64,000 nucleotides of DNA from Saccharothrix sp. NRRL B-16314 (GCF_000716595.1 NZ_JNXC01000035.1:1-64000), one strand, 5' to 3'. Numbered from the stretch's first letter, positions 44,582 through 54,839 are shown. The notes: generated by a model not told the origin, from the sequence alone. Made by a program: numbers and translations.

Positions 44582-45126
44582 CCGGGTCGACCTCATTACC
44601 TCATCGCGACGCGCCCGGGGGACGGGCGCCTTCCACAGGGCTCACCACGGCCATGGCGAGCCTTCACCACCTGCCATCGTAGGCAAGTCGTGAAGGTGTG
44701 TGCACAGACACAGGTAGGAAGGGGTGCGGAACCCCCTGTAACGGCCCCCGCGACACCCCGACGACCGCCCCTGGCCCCCACGCTGGTGAAGGCACCAGGA
44801 CCGCCCCAACCACCCTCCCACCACGGCGGCGAGGCGGTTGGGCGGCCGGGTGTGCCCGTGTGCGGCGTGTGCGGCCTGGTGGGTGGGGGCCTGGTGGGTG
44901 GGGCTGGAGGTGGTCGCCGCCGCACCGCCGCACCGCCGCACCGGCGCACCGGCGGGCACACCCAGGCACACTCGGCCACCCCGCCCCGGCCTGGTCCGCA
45001 GCACCGCCGCCGCGCACCGCCGCCCTGCACCGGCACCGTCACCGCCCCGCCCCGCCACCGCCCCGGTCCGCCCCGGCCCGGCCCCGGTCCGCCCCTGCCC
45101 CGGCCCCTGCCTCGGCCCCCGAGGCA
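44582..45126. other. Long C-rich, low-complexity spacer upstream of secA
   Basis: No credible gene lies here. The plus strand carries CCGCCGCA-type and CCCCGGTCCG-type repeats; the minus strand has at least eight runs of four or more G between 45045 and 45120, separated by 2-9 nt. This is a strong potential G-quadruplex region in the direction of secA transcription. CTGGTGGGTGGGG-like duplications occur around 44875-44910. Confidence 0.7.
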
Positions 45127-45158
45127 ACCACCACGCGAGGTCGCGTCGATCGTTCGCG
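45127..45158 (+). repeat. Interspersed 32-nt repeat, copy A
   Basis: The sequence runs ACCACCACGCGAGG, then TCGCGTCGATCGTTCGCG. It is identical over all 32 nt to copy B upstream of mtrB and differs from copy C upstream of the APC gene only by a 3-nt insertion. Confidence 0.95.
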
Positions 45159-45217
45159 GCGCGTTTTCCGGCGATCATGCTCTTCGATCGTCGGAAAACG
45201 GGTCGCGAGCGGTCGAC
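45145..45217 (+). repeat. Long imperfect hairpin containing repeat copy A
   Basis: Arms 45145-45176 and 45186-45217 pair around a 9-nt loop (ATGCTCTTC). Of 32 positions, one is a G-G mismatch and four are G-U wobbles when read as plus-strand RNA. The inner arm is CGTTTTCCGGCGATC. All four wobbles would be A-C mismatches on the minus strand. It could be a small mobile-repeat remnant or a structured RNA. Confidence 0.8.
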
Positions 45218-45244
45218 TTCCAGGCGACCGAGCCGCCGCCTGCG

Positions 45245-45286
45245 GAGCAGCGGCAATCAGACACAGAGCAGCGGCAATCAGACACA
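45245..45286 (+). repeat. Perfect 21-nt tandem duplication
   Basis: GAGCAGCGGCAATCAGACAC plus A occurs twice in succession just beyond the hairpin. The same GAGCAGCGG string follows repeat copy B directly, where it runs into the mtrB start codon. Confidence 0.9.
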
Positions 45287-45287
45287 A

Positions 45288-45312
45288 CCCCCGGCGCGAG
45301 GGGCGCCGGGGG
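45288..45312 (-). terminator. Hairpin terminator of hpf
   Basis: Perfect 10-bp arms (CCCCCGGCGC and its complement) with a 5-nt loop, 27 nt after the hpf stop. It is followed on the minus strand by TTGTGT. Confidence 0.7.
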
Positions 45313-45339
45313 CTGCGAGGTCAAGTGAGGGGACCGTGG

Positions 45340-46029
45340 TCAGGCGAGCCTGATCACGCCGTAGTCGAATCCCTTTCGGCGGTAGACGACGCTCGGACGT
45401 CCGCTGTCCGCGTCGGAGAACAGGTAGAAGTCGTGGCCGACCAGTTCCATCTCGTAGAGAGCCTGGTCGACGGTCATCGGCTTGGCAGTGTGCTCTTTCT
45501 CGCGCACGATCTGGCCGGGCAGGCTGTCCTCGATGCCGTCGTCCCAGCGCTGCGAGGGCACTTCCGCCATGCCCTCGTCCGCGGGTTCCGACTCGTCCGC
45601 CTCCAGCACGGCAGTCCGGCCGAACCACGTGCCCTGCGTCTGGGCGTCGTGGTCGGGGCCGAGGGGCAGAGTGTCGGCGAGTCCGCTGGTCGCCTCGGCG
45701 ACCGACGTCGGGCCGCGCCGCCCGTGGTGCACGCGCCTGCGGTCATGCGAGCGCCGCAACCGGTTCTCGAGCTTCGTCACCGCGGAGTCCAGGGCGGCGT
45801 AGAAGTCGCCCGCACACGCTTCGGCGCGAATCACCGGGCCCCGTCCCTTGCCGGTGATTTCCACACGCTGGCAGTTCTTGGACTGCCGGCGGTTCGGCTC
45901 GTGGAAGAGCTCCACGTCAAAGCGGATGACCTTGCGGTCGTAACGCTCAAGCCGCGTCAGCTTGTCGGCGACGTGAACCCGATAGTGATCGGGCACCTCG
46001 ACATTGCGGCCCTTAACGACGATGTCCAT
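45340..46029 (-). CDS. hpf: Long-form ribosome hibernation promoting factor (HPF)
   Basis: A 229-residue long HPF that dimerises 70S ribosomes during dormancy or stress. The N-terminal S30AE domain covers about residues 1-100 (MDIVVKGRNVEVPDHYRVHV, KLTRLERYDRKV). A variable linker follows, then the C-terminal dimerisation domain (KPMTVDQALYEMELVGHDFY, RRKGFDYGVIRL). Position between secA and comF matches mycobacteria. The ATG follows GGAGG. Confidence 0.95.
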   Translation of the reverse strand: MDIVVKGRNVEVPDHYRVHVADKLTRLERYDRKVIRFDVELFHEPNRRQSKNCQRVEITGKGRGPVIRAEACAGDFYAALDSAVTKLENRLRRSHDRRRVHHGRRGPTSVAEATSGLADTLPLGPDHDAQTQGTWFGRTAVLEADESEPADEGMAEVPSQRWDDGIEDSLPGQIVREKEHTAKPMTVDQALYEMELVGHDFYLFSDADSGRPSVVYRRKGFDYGVIRLA

Positions 46030-46461
46030 ACACGACCTCCCTCGCTTTGCTGCGAGCAATGGCTTTGGATCGCTTGGGCGCCGGGTTCGCGATCATGGTC
46101 GCGGACGTTGTCGCTGAGGGTGGTCCCTCAGCGCCCCACCGGCGCCAGGGTCATGGGCTGTTCGCCTCCTCCCCGCGTGCCGGGAACGCTGATAGCGGTG
46201 GACGTTAGCCCGGTATTCGCCGCCGCGACACCCCCCGGGGCGGGGGAACTCCAAGAATTTCCGGCCGTGACACAGAGCGACGAGAAACCGGTACCAGCCC
46301 AGCGTGACGAGCGCACGCTGAGACGCCCCGCTGACGACCGCTCACCCGAACGGCCCAGCTCGGCGCGGTCACCTGTCGCTGGAGCGACTACGGCGAACGG
46401 CCTTGGTGGGGACGTCATATCCGGCCAACGGGCGAACGCGCCGGGAGGTTCCCGGCATCTT
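46030..46461. other. 432-nt spacer between comF and hpf, with a small hairpin
   Basis: No convincing frame was found. A short perfect hairpin (GCTGAGGG, TGGT loop, CCCTCAGC) lies at 46113-46132, about 85 nt before the hpf ATG in its probable leader. The remainder should hold the hpf promoter, which I could not place. Confidence 0.5.
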
Positions 46462-47082
46462 TCACCCGTGTGGGTGGCCCCGGCGGGCTGTTGTCAGCGT
46501 GAGCACGGCGGTTACCCGGTATCCGCCGGTTTTCAACATCGAAACGCAAGCGGATGCGGTCGATCCTGTCGTGACCACGTCGTCCAGCAGGACAAGCTTC
46601 GCCCCGGGCGGCGGTAGGCCACCGCGAACGAGCCGGACGCGGCCCGCCAGATTCGCCTGCCGGGACGCCGCGTCGAGCTTCACCGAATCACGAACGCCTT
46701 TCATGAATGCGAGTGCCGGCGCCACGGAAAAGCCGGACGCACGTGCCATTCTCAGCACGTGGGAACCGCCGCGGGCACGGGCGGCGGACGCGCGGGAGGG
46801 CGCCGGCACGAGCCACGGGTCCGGCCCCACGCCGGGCAGCCGGGGAAGGGCGGCGGCGATCAGCGCGCCGAACACGGCCGCGAGCTCCCGCCGCCCGCGC
46901 TCCTTGAACGCGAGCACCAGCTCGCGCGCCGCACCCGCGTACGCCGCCAACGCGTACACGGGCGGCCCGGCACCCGGCACGCGTATCGGATGCCCGAACA
47001 GGGCCAGGCAGCGAGCGCACAGCCGCACGCCCCAGGTGCCGCAGCCGGGACAGCGGGGCGGGAACAGCAGGTTGATCAGCAT
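46462..47082 (-). CDS. comF: ComF-family phosphoribosyltransferase-like protein
   Basis: A 206-residue ComF/GntX protein. A four-Cys zinc knuckle lies at the N-terminus (CPGCGTWGVRLCARC). The C-terminal phosphoribosyltransferase fold has the PRPP loop VLLDDVVTTGSTA. ComF proteins are linked to uptake of single-stranded DNA in competent bacteria; whether this host is competent is unknown. I chose the ATG (MLINLLFPPRC); a GTG ten codons upstream is possible. Confidence 0.88.
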   Translation of the reverse strand: MLINLLFPPRCPGCGTWGVRLCARCLALFGHPIRVPGAGPPVYALAAYAGAARELVLAFKERGRRELAAVFGALIAAALPRLPGVGPDPWLVPAPSRASAARARGGSHVLRMARASGFSVAPALAFMKGVRDSVKLDAASRQANLAGRVRLVRGGLPPPGAKLVLLDDVVTTGSTASACVSMLKTGGYRVTAVLTLTTARRGHPHG

Positions 47083-47173
47083 GGTCCCGACGATGCCGGC
47101 GACCCCCGACAATCCAGGGCCGTTCCGGGAGCTGTGCGGCGTTCACGATCGGGTGAAGCTCGATCCGCCGGCC

Positions 47174-48907
47174 TCAGCCCGGGTAGAACGCCCGGGTGCC
47201 CGGCTGCACCTTGGTCGCGGACGCACGCCACACGTCGCCCACGTCGCTCGCGCTCCACAGGCCGCTCTGGTCCACCGCCAGCACGTTCCGACCGGGCGCG
47301 GCCGTCACCGAGTTCACCGGAACGGTCAGGTTCGACGTGCTGTACCGCTCGATCCGCACCCCGTCGATGTTGACCTTGGCGATCGGCCACGCGGGCAGTG
47401 ACGTGCTCACCACGACGACGTCCTGCGCCAGCCAGTCCAGCGACAGCGCACCGGCGCCGAGCTCGGCCGACCGGATGTTACGCGGCGACCGCAGCGAGAC
47501 CGCGGAGTCCTGCCCCCGCACGACCGCCGCCACCACGAGCTTCCCGCCCACGACGGCCGCCACCCGCGTGCCGTCACGCGACAGCCGCAGCTCGGTGATG
47601 CCGCCGCCCAGCACGGTCAGCTCGGACGCGTTGACCGCGTTCGCCGCCCACCCGGTCTCGGTCCTGATCACGCGCACCACGTTGACCCCGTCCACGACGG
47701 TCCACACCTCGGTGCTCGGCTCGCCCTGCCGCCCGCTGAGCAGCCACGTCGGCCTGGTCATCGTGGCCGCGGGCAGTTCCACCACGCCCAACGGCCCGGA
47801 CAGCGCGCCGACCCGCAGCCGCACGGAGTTCTCCGCGATCCGGCTCACCACGGCCAGCTCGCTGCCGTCCATCGACTGCGCGGCGCTGACCACCTGGTAC
47901 TCGCCCGCACCGGCCGGACCCGGCAGCGGCTCGCCGTTCATCTGCTGCACCCGCCCGTTGCCCACCAGCAGCCCGTTCAGATCGGCCTTCGGCATGGTCA
48001 GCGCCTCACCGGTCTGCACGTCCGCGGGCCGCCACTCGGGCTGGTCGGCGTTGATCGGCTGGCCTTCGACCAGCACCCTGATCCGGCTGCTCGTCACCCC
48101 GGCCAGGGACTTCACGAACTGCGCCACGATCTGCTTGCCGGTCTGCACCGTGATGTCGCCGACTTTCGTCAGGTCCACCTCCAGCGCGCCGTCGTCCGCT
48201 TCGGACGTCTTCCGGCGCTGGCCGGCGCCGTTCGGGATGGCCGTCGTCAACGCGCCGCGCATCCCCACCGCAGGCCCCTTGAGCAGCAGGTCCGTCACGC
48301 GGGTCGGGATCTCCGTCGACGGCGCGGCGACGACCCACCGCGGGTCGGGCACGAGCACGCCGAAGTCCGGGCTGTGGAAGAACAGCGTCACCCGGCGGTA
48401 GTTCTGCTGGAACCCGCCCAACGGCACGTAGACGCCGTCCGGCGGCTTAGAGATGCGCCACTGGTTCTCGCTGTTGCGCTCGATCCCGATCGGCGTGTCC
48501 AGACCTCCGACGAGCTGGATGAACGAGTTGTCCTCCAGCTGGAGCCGGCCGACGTTCCGCCCCTGGAGCAGCACCATGCGCTGCTTGTCGTCCGCCGTCA
48601 TGCTCGGCGTCGGCACGGTGTTGAAGGTCGTCTCGATGATCGTCGGCATGACCTTGGTGTTCCAGGACTTCTTCGCGTCCTCCGTCAGGTACGCCTTGGC
48701 CGCCTCGTAGTCGTCCTCCGGGTTGGCCGAGGCGTTGACGAACTCGCGGACCAGCGTCAACGGCTCGATGTCGTCGACCGGCTTGGGCGCGGCGGCCTCA
48801 CTGGCGTTGCCCGGCGACGGGTTGACCGGGATCGGCGACGTCTCGGTCGGGATGGCCGCGCAGCCCGAGGCGACGCCCACGGCCAGGAGCAGTGCGAGGA
48901 GCCTCAC
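47174..48907 (-). CDS. lpqB: Lipoprotein LpqB
   Basis: A 577-residue lipoprotein of the MtrAB system. The signal peptide has lipobox ASGC (C16). A GerMN-like domain follows in the first half, and a beta-propeller-like C-terminal half contains repeated strands such as LRLSRDGTRVAAVVGGKLVV. In mycobacteria LpqB binds the extracellular part of MtrB and tunes MtrA signalling. The GTG start overlaps the mtrB stop (GTGA), so the longer open frame upstream is not the protein. Order mtrA-mtrB-lpqB is conserved. Confidence 0.95.
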   Translation of the reverse strand: MRLLALLLAVGVASGCAAIPTETSPIPVNPSPGNASEAAAPKPVDDIEPLTLVREFVNASANPEDDYEAAKAYLTEDAKKSWNTKVMPTIIETTFNTVPTPSMTADDKQRMVLLQGRNVGRLQLEDNSFIQLVGGLDTPIGIERNSENQWRISKPPDGVYVPLGGFQQNYRRVTLFFHSPDFGVLVPDPRWVVAAPSTEIPTRVTDLLLKGPAVGMRGALTTAIPNGAGQRRKTSEADDGALEVDLTKVGDITVQTGKQIVAQFVKSLAGVTSSRIRVLVEGQPINADQPEWRPADVQTGEALTMPKADLNGLLVGNGRVQQMNGEPLPGPAGAGEYQVVSAAQSMDGSELAVVSRIAENSVRLRVGALSGPLGVVELPAATMTRPTWLLSGRQGEPSTEVWTVVDGVNVVRVIRTETGWAANAVNASELTVLGGGITELRLSRDGTRVAAVVGGKLVVAAVVRGQDSAVSLRSPRNIRSAELGAGALSLDWLAQDVVVVSTSLPAWPIAKVNIDGVRIERYSTSNLTVPVNSVTAAPGRNVLAVDQSGLWSASDVGDVWRASATKVQPGTRAFYPG

Positions 48908-50646
48908 CGGACCTCCTCGCGTTCGCCGGTGACCGGTTGCGCGGGCTGCCACGTGATCTCCTCCTCGGTCAGCTCGACGACCTCGTCCGCCGGGTCCGCG
49001 CCCTCTTCCTCCGACTCGATCACGGGCGGCAGGTCGGGCGGTTCCAGCGGGAGCGGGCTGGACTTCAGCTCGTGGCCGTGGCTGCACGGCAGGGTCAGCC
49101 GGAACACGGCGCCGTGGCCGCGTTCGCCCCACGCCTCCAGCCAGCCGCCGTGCAGCCGGGCGTCCTCCAGGCTGATCGACAGGCCGAGGCCGGTGCCGCC
49201 GGTGCGGCGGTTGCGGGACGGGTCGGCGCGCCAGAACCGGTTGAACACCAGGTCGGCCTCACCGGGGCGCAGGCCGACGCCGTGGTCCCGGACGGTCACC
49301 GCGATCGCCTCGCCGTCGCCGCGGAGCTTCAGCTCGACCGGCAGGCCCTCGCCGTGGTCGATGGCGTTGGCCAGCAGGTTCCGCAGAATCCGCTCGACCC
49401 GGCGGGCGTCCAGCTCGGCGGTGACCTCCTCGTCGGGCAGGTCCAACACGATCGTCGTGCCGCTGCTGTTGGCGATGGCGCGCACCGCGTCGTGCGCGCG
49501 ACGGGCCAGCACGCGGATGTCGACCAGGTCGGCGGCCAGCTCCTCGACGCCCGCGTCGAGCCGGCTGATCTCCAGCAGGTCGCCGAGCAGCGATTCGAAC
49601 CGGTCCAGCTCGTCCACCAGCAGCTCCGTGGAGCGGGCCAGGCCTCCGGGGAACTGCTCGCGGGACGCGTGCAGCACGTCGGCGGCCATCCGGACGGTCG
49701 TCAACGGCGTGCGCAGCTCGTGCGAGACATCGGAGGTGAAGCGCCGCTGGAGCTGGCCGAACTCCTCCAGCTGGTGGATCTGCCGCTGGATGCTCGCGGC
49801 CATCTCGTTGTACGACTCGGCGAGCCGCGCCACGTCGTCCTCGCCGACCACGGGCATCCGCTGGTCGAGGTTGCCGTCGGCGAACCGCTCGGCGATCTCG
49901 GCGGCCTGCCGGACCGGCCGCACGACCTGCCGGGTGACGAGGTTCGCGATGAGGGCGAGGAGCAGGAGGAGCACCAGGCCGCCGATGACGAGGGTGCTCT
50001 GCACGACGTCCGCGGTGGCCTGCTCGCTGGTCAGCGGGAACAGCAGGTAGAGGTGCATGGCGCGGGCGGAGCTGTTCACCGGCTTGCCCACGACGAGGAG
50101 GGTGGTCGGGCCGGTCTCGCGGGCGACGGTGGTGATCTGGTAGCCGGCGCTGCCCCGTTCGAGCATCTTGACCAGGCCCTCGGGCACGTCGCGGTACTCG
50201 CCGACGGCGACGGGGAGGCCGTCCGAGCCGACCCCGGCCGGGTCGGGGTCGTAGAGCACCGGTTCGAACGCGCCCGCGCCGGAGCTGGTCGGGTCCAGGT
50301 CGACACCGGAAGTGTTGATCTTGTTGAGGGCGGCGGTGAACCGGGTCTTCACGCTGTCCGGACCGGGGTTGAGGCCCGCCAGGTCCGGCTGGATCGCCGC
50401 CGCGCTCGCCTCGGCCTGCCGGAGCGCCGCCTCGATCTTGGTCTCGAGCAGCTGGCCGGTGATCTGCACCTGGAGGACCATGCCCAGCACGAACACCACG
50501 GCGGACGAGAGCGCGAGCGTGCTCACCACCACGCGCAGCTGCAACGACCGCCGCCACAGCTCACCGAACGAGATCGCCTGACGGCGCGCGCGATCGACCA
50601 CGCGGCGCACTTCGCGCGCGACGGGGTCGAACCAGCGCGGTGTCAT
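48904..50646 (-). CDS. mtrB: Sensor histidine kinase MtrB
   Basis: A 580-residue sensor kinase of the MtrAB system, which governs cell-wall metabolism, septation and osmotic response. TM1 is at about 39-60, an extracytoplasmic domain runs to about 212, and TM2 spans 213-236. HAMP follows, then the H box DVSHELRTPLTT (H309) and the ATPase boxes (RNLLANAIDHGEG, DHGVGLRP, GTGLGLSI). The tail is acidic. The ATG lies 13 nt from interspersed repeat copy B, with GGAG from GGAGCAGCGG as ribosome-binding site. Confidence 0.96.
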   Translation of the reverse strand: MTPRWFDPVAREVRRVVDRARRQAISFGELWRRSLQLRVVVSTLALSSAVVFVLGMVLQVQITGQLLETKIEAALRQAEASAAAIQPDLAGLNPGPDSVKTRFTAALNKINTSGVDLDPTSSGAGAFEPVLYDPDPAGVGSDGLPVAVGEYRDVPEGLVKMLERGSAGYQITTVARETGPTTLLVVGKPVNSSARAMHLYLLFPLTSEQATADVVQSTLVIGGLVLLLLLALIANLVTRQVVRPVRQAAEIAERFADGNLDQRMPVVGEDDVARLAESYNEMAASIQRQIHQLEEFGQLQRRFTSDVSHELRTPLTTVRMAADVLHASREQFPGGLARSTELLVDELDRFESLLGDLLEISRLDAGVEELAADLVDIRVLARRAHDAVRAIANSSGTTIVLDLPDEEVTAELDARRVERILRNLLANAIDHGEGLPVELKLRGDGEAIAVTVRDHGVGLRPGEADLVFNRFWRADPSRNRRTGGTGLGLSISLEDARLHGGWLEAWGERGHGAVFRLTLPCSHGHELKSSPLPLEPPDLPPVIESEEEGADPADEVVELTEEEITWQPAQPVTGEREEVR

Positions 50647-50659
50647 CTGACCGCTGCTC

Positions 50660-50691
50660 CGCGAACGATCGACGCGACCTCGCGTGGTGGT
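50660..50691 (-). repeat. Interspersed 32-nt repeat, copy B (between mtrA and mtrB)
   Basis: Read on the minus strand it is identical to copy A over all 32 nt. It fills much of the 79-nt gap between mtrA and mtrB and is followed by GAGCAGCGGTCAG and the mtrB ATG. Confidence 0.95.
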
Positions 50692-50725
50692 CCCGTTGGG
50701 CGTCGTGGAGTGCCGACGCCGACGA

Positions 50726-51412
50726 TCATGGAGGTCCGGCCTTGTACCCGACGCCGCGGACGGTCAGCACCACCTCGGGGTGCTCGGGGTCGCGCTCGAC
50801 CTTGGAGCGCAGCCGCTGCACGTGGACGTTCACCAGCCGGGTGTCCGCCGCGTGCCGGTAGCCCCACACCTGCTCCAGCAGCACCTCGCGGGTGAACACC
50901 TGGCGCGGCTTGCGGGCCAGCGCCACGAGCAGGTCGAACTCCAGCGGCGTGAGCTGGATCGGCTTGCCCTCGCGCAGCACCTCGTGGCCGGGCACGTCGA
51001 TGGTCAGGTCGCCGATCTGCAACACCTCGGCCGGCTCGGCCTCGGTGCGCCGCAGGCGGGCGCGGATGCGCGCCACCAGCTCCTTCGGCTTGAACGGCTT
51101 GACCACGTAGTCGTCCGCGCCGGACTCCAGGCCCAGCACGACGTCCACCGTGTCGCTCTTGGCGGTCAACATCACGATCGGGACGCCCGACTCCGACCGG
51201 ATCGCCTTGCAGACGTCGATGCCGTTCATGCCGGGCAGCATCAGGTCGAGCAGGACCAGGTCCGGCTTGAGCTCGCGCAGCGCGGGCAGCGCGCGTGCGC
51301 CGTCGGCCACCACAGCGGTGTCGAAGCCCTCGCCCCGCAGCACGATGGTCAGCATCTCCGCCAGGGCGGGGTCGTCGTCCACGACGAGCACGCGTGCCTT
51401 CATACCCAACAT
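50726..51412 (-). CDS. mtrA: Response regulator MtrA
   Basis: A 228-residue OmpR/PhoB-type regulator, near-identical in design to mycobacterial MtrA. The phospho-acceptor is D56 in VLLDLMLPGMNG, the acidic pocket is VVDDD, and the conserved Lys is in VVKPFKPKEL. The winged-helix domain ends VNVHVQRLRSKVE and GVGYKAGPP. I chose the ATG that puts the acceptor Asp at 56, as in M. tuberculosis; an ATG three codons later is also open. It is the first gene of mtrA-mtrB-lpqB. Confidence 0.97.
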   Translation of the reverse strand: MLGMKARVLVVDDDPALAEMLTIVLRGEGFDTAVVADGARALPALRELKPDLVLLDLMLPGMNGIDVCKAIRSESGVPIVMLTAKSDTVDVVLGLESGADDYVVKPFKPKELVARIRARLRRTEAEPAEVLQIGDLTIDVPGHEVLREGKPIQLTPLEFDLLVALARKPRQVFTREVLLEQVWGYRHAADTRLVNVHVQRLRSKVERDPEHPEVVLTVRGVGYKAGPP

Positions 51413-51564
51413 CGTCCCACTAGCGGTCGGGAGTCCACGCACCGCCCAGCGGTCATCGCTGCTGGTCGCCGGCCGGGTCCACTCCGTAGCCAGTCTCTGT
51501 CGCCGATCCACCAGCCCACCTCGTCTCGCTGAACGGGAATCGTCAGCGACTCATCGGCGTACTG

Positions 51565-51579
51565 GTGACGTTTTGTTAC
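51565..51579 (-). promoter_or_regulatory. Possible MtrA box upstream of mtrA
   Basis: On the minus strand GTAAC-AAAAC-GTCAC resembles the direct-repeat GTnAC motifs reported for actinobacterial MtrA. It lies about 150 nt before the mtrA start. The match is short and unproven. Confidence 0.3.
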
Positions 51580-51588
51580 GTTCTCACA

Positions 51589-52230
51589 CTAACGGGTGAA
51601 CCACCGGTCGAGGATCGACTCGATGCGCAAGTCGGCGGTCCCGTCCAGCACCTCCCACGGCGAGAGCCACCCCGAGGCGGCCAGCTCGTCGTACACGGCG
51701 GCGCACCGCGCTTGGAGACCTCCGTCGGACTCGTACAGGTCCCGTCCACGGGCCTCTTCCGCCTCGCGGTGCGCGGCCCGGTCCGCAGCGACGCTCGCCG
51801 GCACGCGCAGCAGCAGGTGCAGGTCGGGGATCGGCAAGCCGAAGCGCTCCACCTCCAGCGCCCTCAGCCAGGCCACGAACTCGCCGTCGGCGGGTTGGTG
51901 CAGGCGGGCCGCGCCGTAGGCGGCGTTGGACGCGACATAACGGTCGAGCAGCACGACGTCGTACTGGGCGAGGTCGGCGCGGATCTTGTCGGCCGCGCCG
52001 CGCCGGTCGAGGGCGTAGAGGACCGACATGCCGTACACGGAGTCGGTCAGGTCGCCGAGCCTGCCGTGCAGCGCGTCCCGCACCAGGTCGGCGTGCACGT
52101 CCTCGTCGTAGCGGGGGAACGCGCCGGTGGCGATCTTCGCGCCGCGCGCGTCGAGCGCGTCGGTCAAGGCCTTGGCCAGGGTGCGCTTACCGGCGCCGTC
52201 CAAGCCTTCGATCACGACGAGTTTTCCCAC
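51589..52230 (-). CDS. tmk: Thymidylate kinase
   Basis: A 213-residue dTMP kinase making dTDP for DNA synthesis. The P-loop is IEGLDGAGKRTLAK (the actinobacterial form), the DRY motif is LLDRYVASNAAYGA, and the LID region is Arg-rich (HREAEEARGRDLYE). Position directly before mtrA matches M. tuberculosis. Its expression may read into mtrA, since only 176 nt separate them. Confidence 0.95.
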   Translation of the reverse strand: MGKLVVIEGLDGAGKRTLAKALTDALDARGAKIATGAFPRYDEDVHADLVRDALHGRLGDLTDSVYGMSVLYALDRRGAADKIRADLAQYDVVLLDRYVASNAAYGAARLHQPADGEFVAWLRALEVERFGLPIPDLHLLLRVPASVAADRAAHREAEEARGRDLYESDGGLQARCAAVYDELAASGWLSPWEVLDGTADLRIESILDRWFTR

Positions 52231-52370
52231 GCGACCACCCTAAGGGGCGCTACCCGGCCACGATCGGCGGCATCATGTCCCCCACTTGGGTGACGGTTGA
52301 TCCTTTCCGTCACCAGATTGAGTGACTACGGTGAACCCCATTTCCGGTTGCGCGAAAGGGTGGTGCCGCG

Positions 52371-53330
52371 GTGACCGCGGATTCCGGGCACGCCAGACCG
52401 GTGGACGAGCCGGGCGCCCATCCGCCCCCGAGCCTGCCCGGCGGCCTCGCCGAAACGCTGCGCTACGGACCGTTCCACCGGGCACTGCACGACGCCATCG
52501 CGCACCGCGGCCTGTCCCTGGCCCGGCTCCGGGCGCACCTGGAGCAGCAGGGCGTGCAGGTCGGGCAGTCCACGCTCAGCTACTGGCAACGCGGCCTGCG
52601 TCACCCGGAAGTGCCACGGGCCATCGCGACCGTGCGCGCCCTGGAGACCGTGCTGCGACTTCCGTCCGAGTCCCTGGTGGCGCTCGTCGGCAACCGGCCG
52701 CAACCACGCCTCGCCAGGCCGTCCGGCTGGGTGTCACCCGTACCGGTGCTGACGGAGTTCGAGGCCGTGACCGACGTCGGCGCGAACACCGACATCGAGG
52801 TCGTGTCCGTGCACGACACGGTGCTGGTCGGGCCGGAGCGGGAGCGGCGGTCGATCACCACGCGGATCGTCGTGCGGGCGGCCAAGGCCGGGCCGGACCG
52901 GTTCCTCGCCGTGCACCAGGGCGACGAGGGCTGCCTGATCGACAACGCGCTCGTGCGACCCGGCGAGGGCTGCCGGCTGGGACGTCTGCGCAGGCAGCCG
53001 GCCACCCGCGGGCTGGCGTTCGAGCTGCTGTTCGACCGCAGGCTCGCCGAGGGCGAGGAGCACGTGTTCAGCTTCACCGTGGTGGACGACACCGGTGGGC
53101 CGACGCACGGCCACCGCCGGACGTTCCGCGAGCCGTGCCGCAACTACCTGCTGCAACTGGCGTTCAACCGCCGCGCCCTGCCCGCCCGATGCACCAAGCA
53201 GTTCCGGGTGGACGCCGAGGCGCTGCCGGTGGACCTGGAGGAGCTGGTCTGCGGGCTGGGCGGCTTCGCCAGCGCCTACTTCGAGGACGTCGGACCCGGT
53301 ATCGCGGGCATCAGCGTCGAGTGGACGTGA
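52371..53330 (+). CDS. XRE-like regulator with a large unknown C-terminal domain
   Basis: A 319-residue protein. Residues about 35-110 form a helix-turn-helix (LSLARLRAHLEQQGVQVGQS followed by TLSYWQRG), including the YWQRGLRHPEVP recognition segment. The rest is a beta-rich domain (VSVHDTVLVGPERERRSITT, FSFTVVDDTGGP) without a named family. Such actinobacterial proteins are thought to be transcriptional regulators, with no known target. It interrupts the usual tmk-ahcY neighbourhood on the opposite strand. A shared terminator separates it from ahcY. Confidence 0.75.
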   Translation: MTADSGHARPVDEPGAHPPPSLPGGLAETLRYGPFHRALHDAIAHRGLSLARLRAHLEQQGVQVGQSTLSYWQRGLRHPEVPRAIATVRALETVLRLPSESLVALVGNRPQPRLARPSGWVSPVPVLTEFEAVTDVGANTDIEVVSVHDTVLVGPERERRSITTRIVVRAAKAGPDRFLAVHQGDEGCLIDNALVRPGEGCRLGRLRRQPATRGLAFELLFDRRLAEGEEHVFSFTVVDDTGGPTHGHRRTFREPCRNYLLQLAFNRRALPARCTKQFRVDAEALPVDLEELVCGLGGFASAYFEDVGPGIAGISVEWT

Positions 53331-53331
53331 A

Positions 53332-53364
53332 GGAACGGCCGGCGCGCGAGGCACCGGCCGTTCC
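53332..53364. terminator. Bidirectional hairpin between the XRE-like gene and ahcY
   Basis: Perfect 11-bp arms (GGAACGGCCGG and CCGGCCGTTCC) with an 11-nt loop in a 45-nt convergent spacer. Confidence 0.8.
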
Positions 53365-53375
53365 GCCTGGCAGGC

Positions 53376-54839
<1,464 letters not shown>

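Noticed and set aside
44698..45110. Small proteins read from the C-rich spacer upstream of secA
   Set aside because: Frames in all directions are open because of the base composition, and the translations are simple Pro/Arg/Gly repeats.
45145..45217. Insertion-sequence end or phage attachment site
   Set aside because: No transposase, integrase or target duplication is visible; the structure is kept as a repeat or hairpin of unknown origin.
46128..46418. 96-residue minus-strand frame between comF and hpf
   Set aside because: Low-complexity Ser/Ala/Gly/Arg-rich translation, no ribosome-binding site, and it occupies the probable hpf promoter region.
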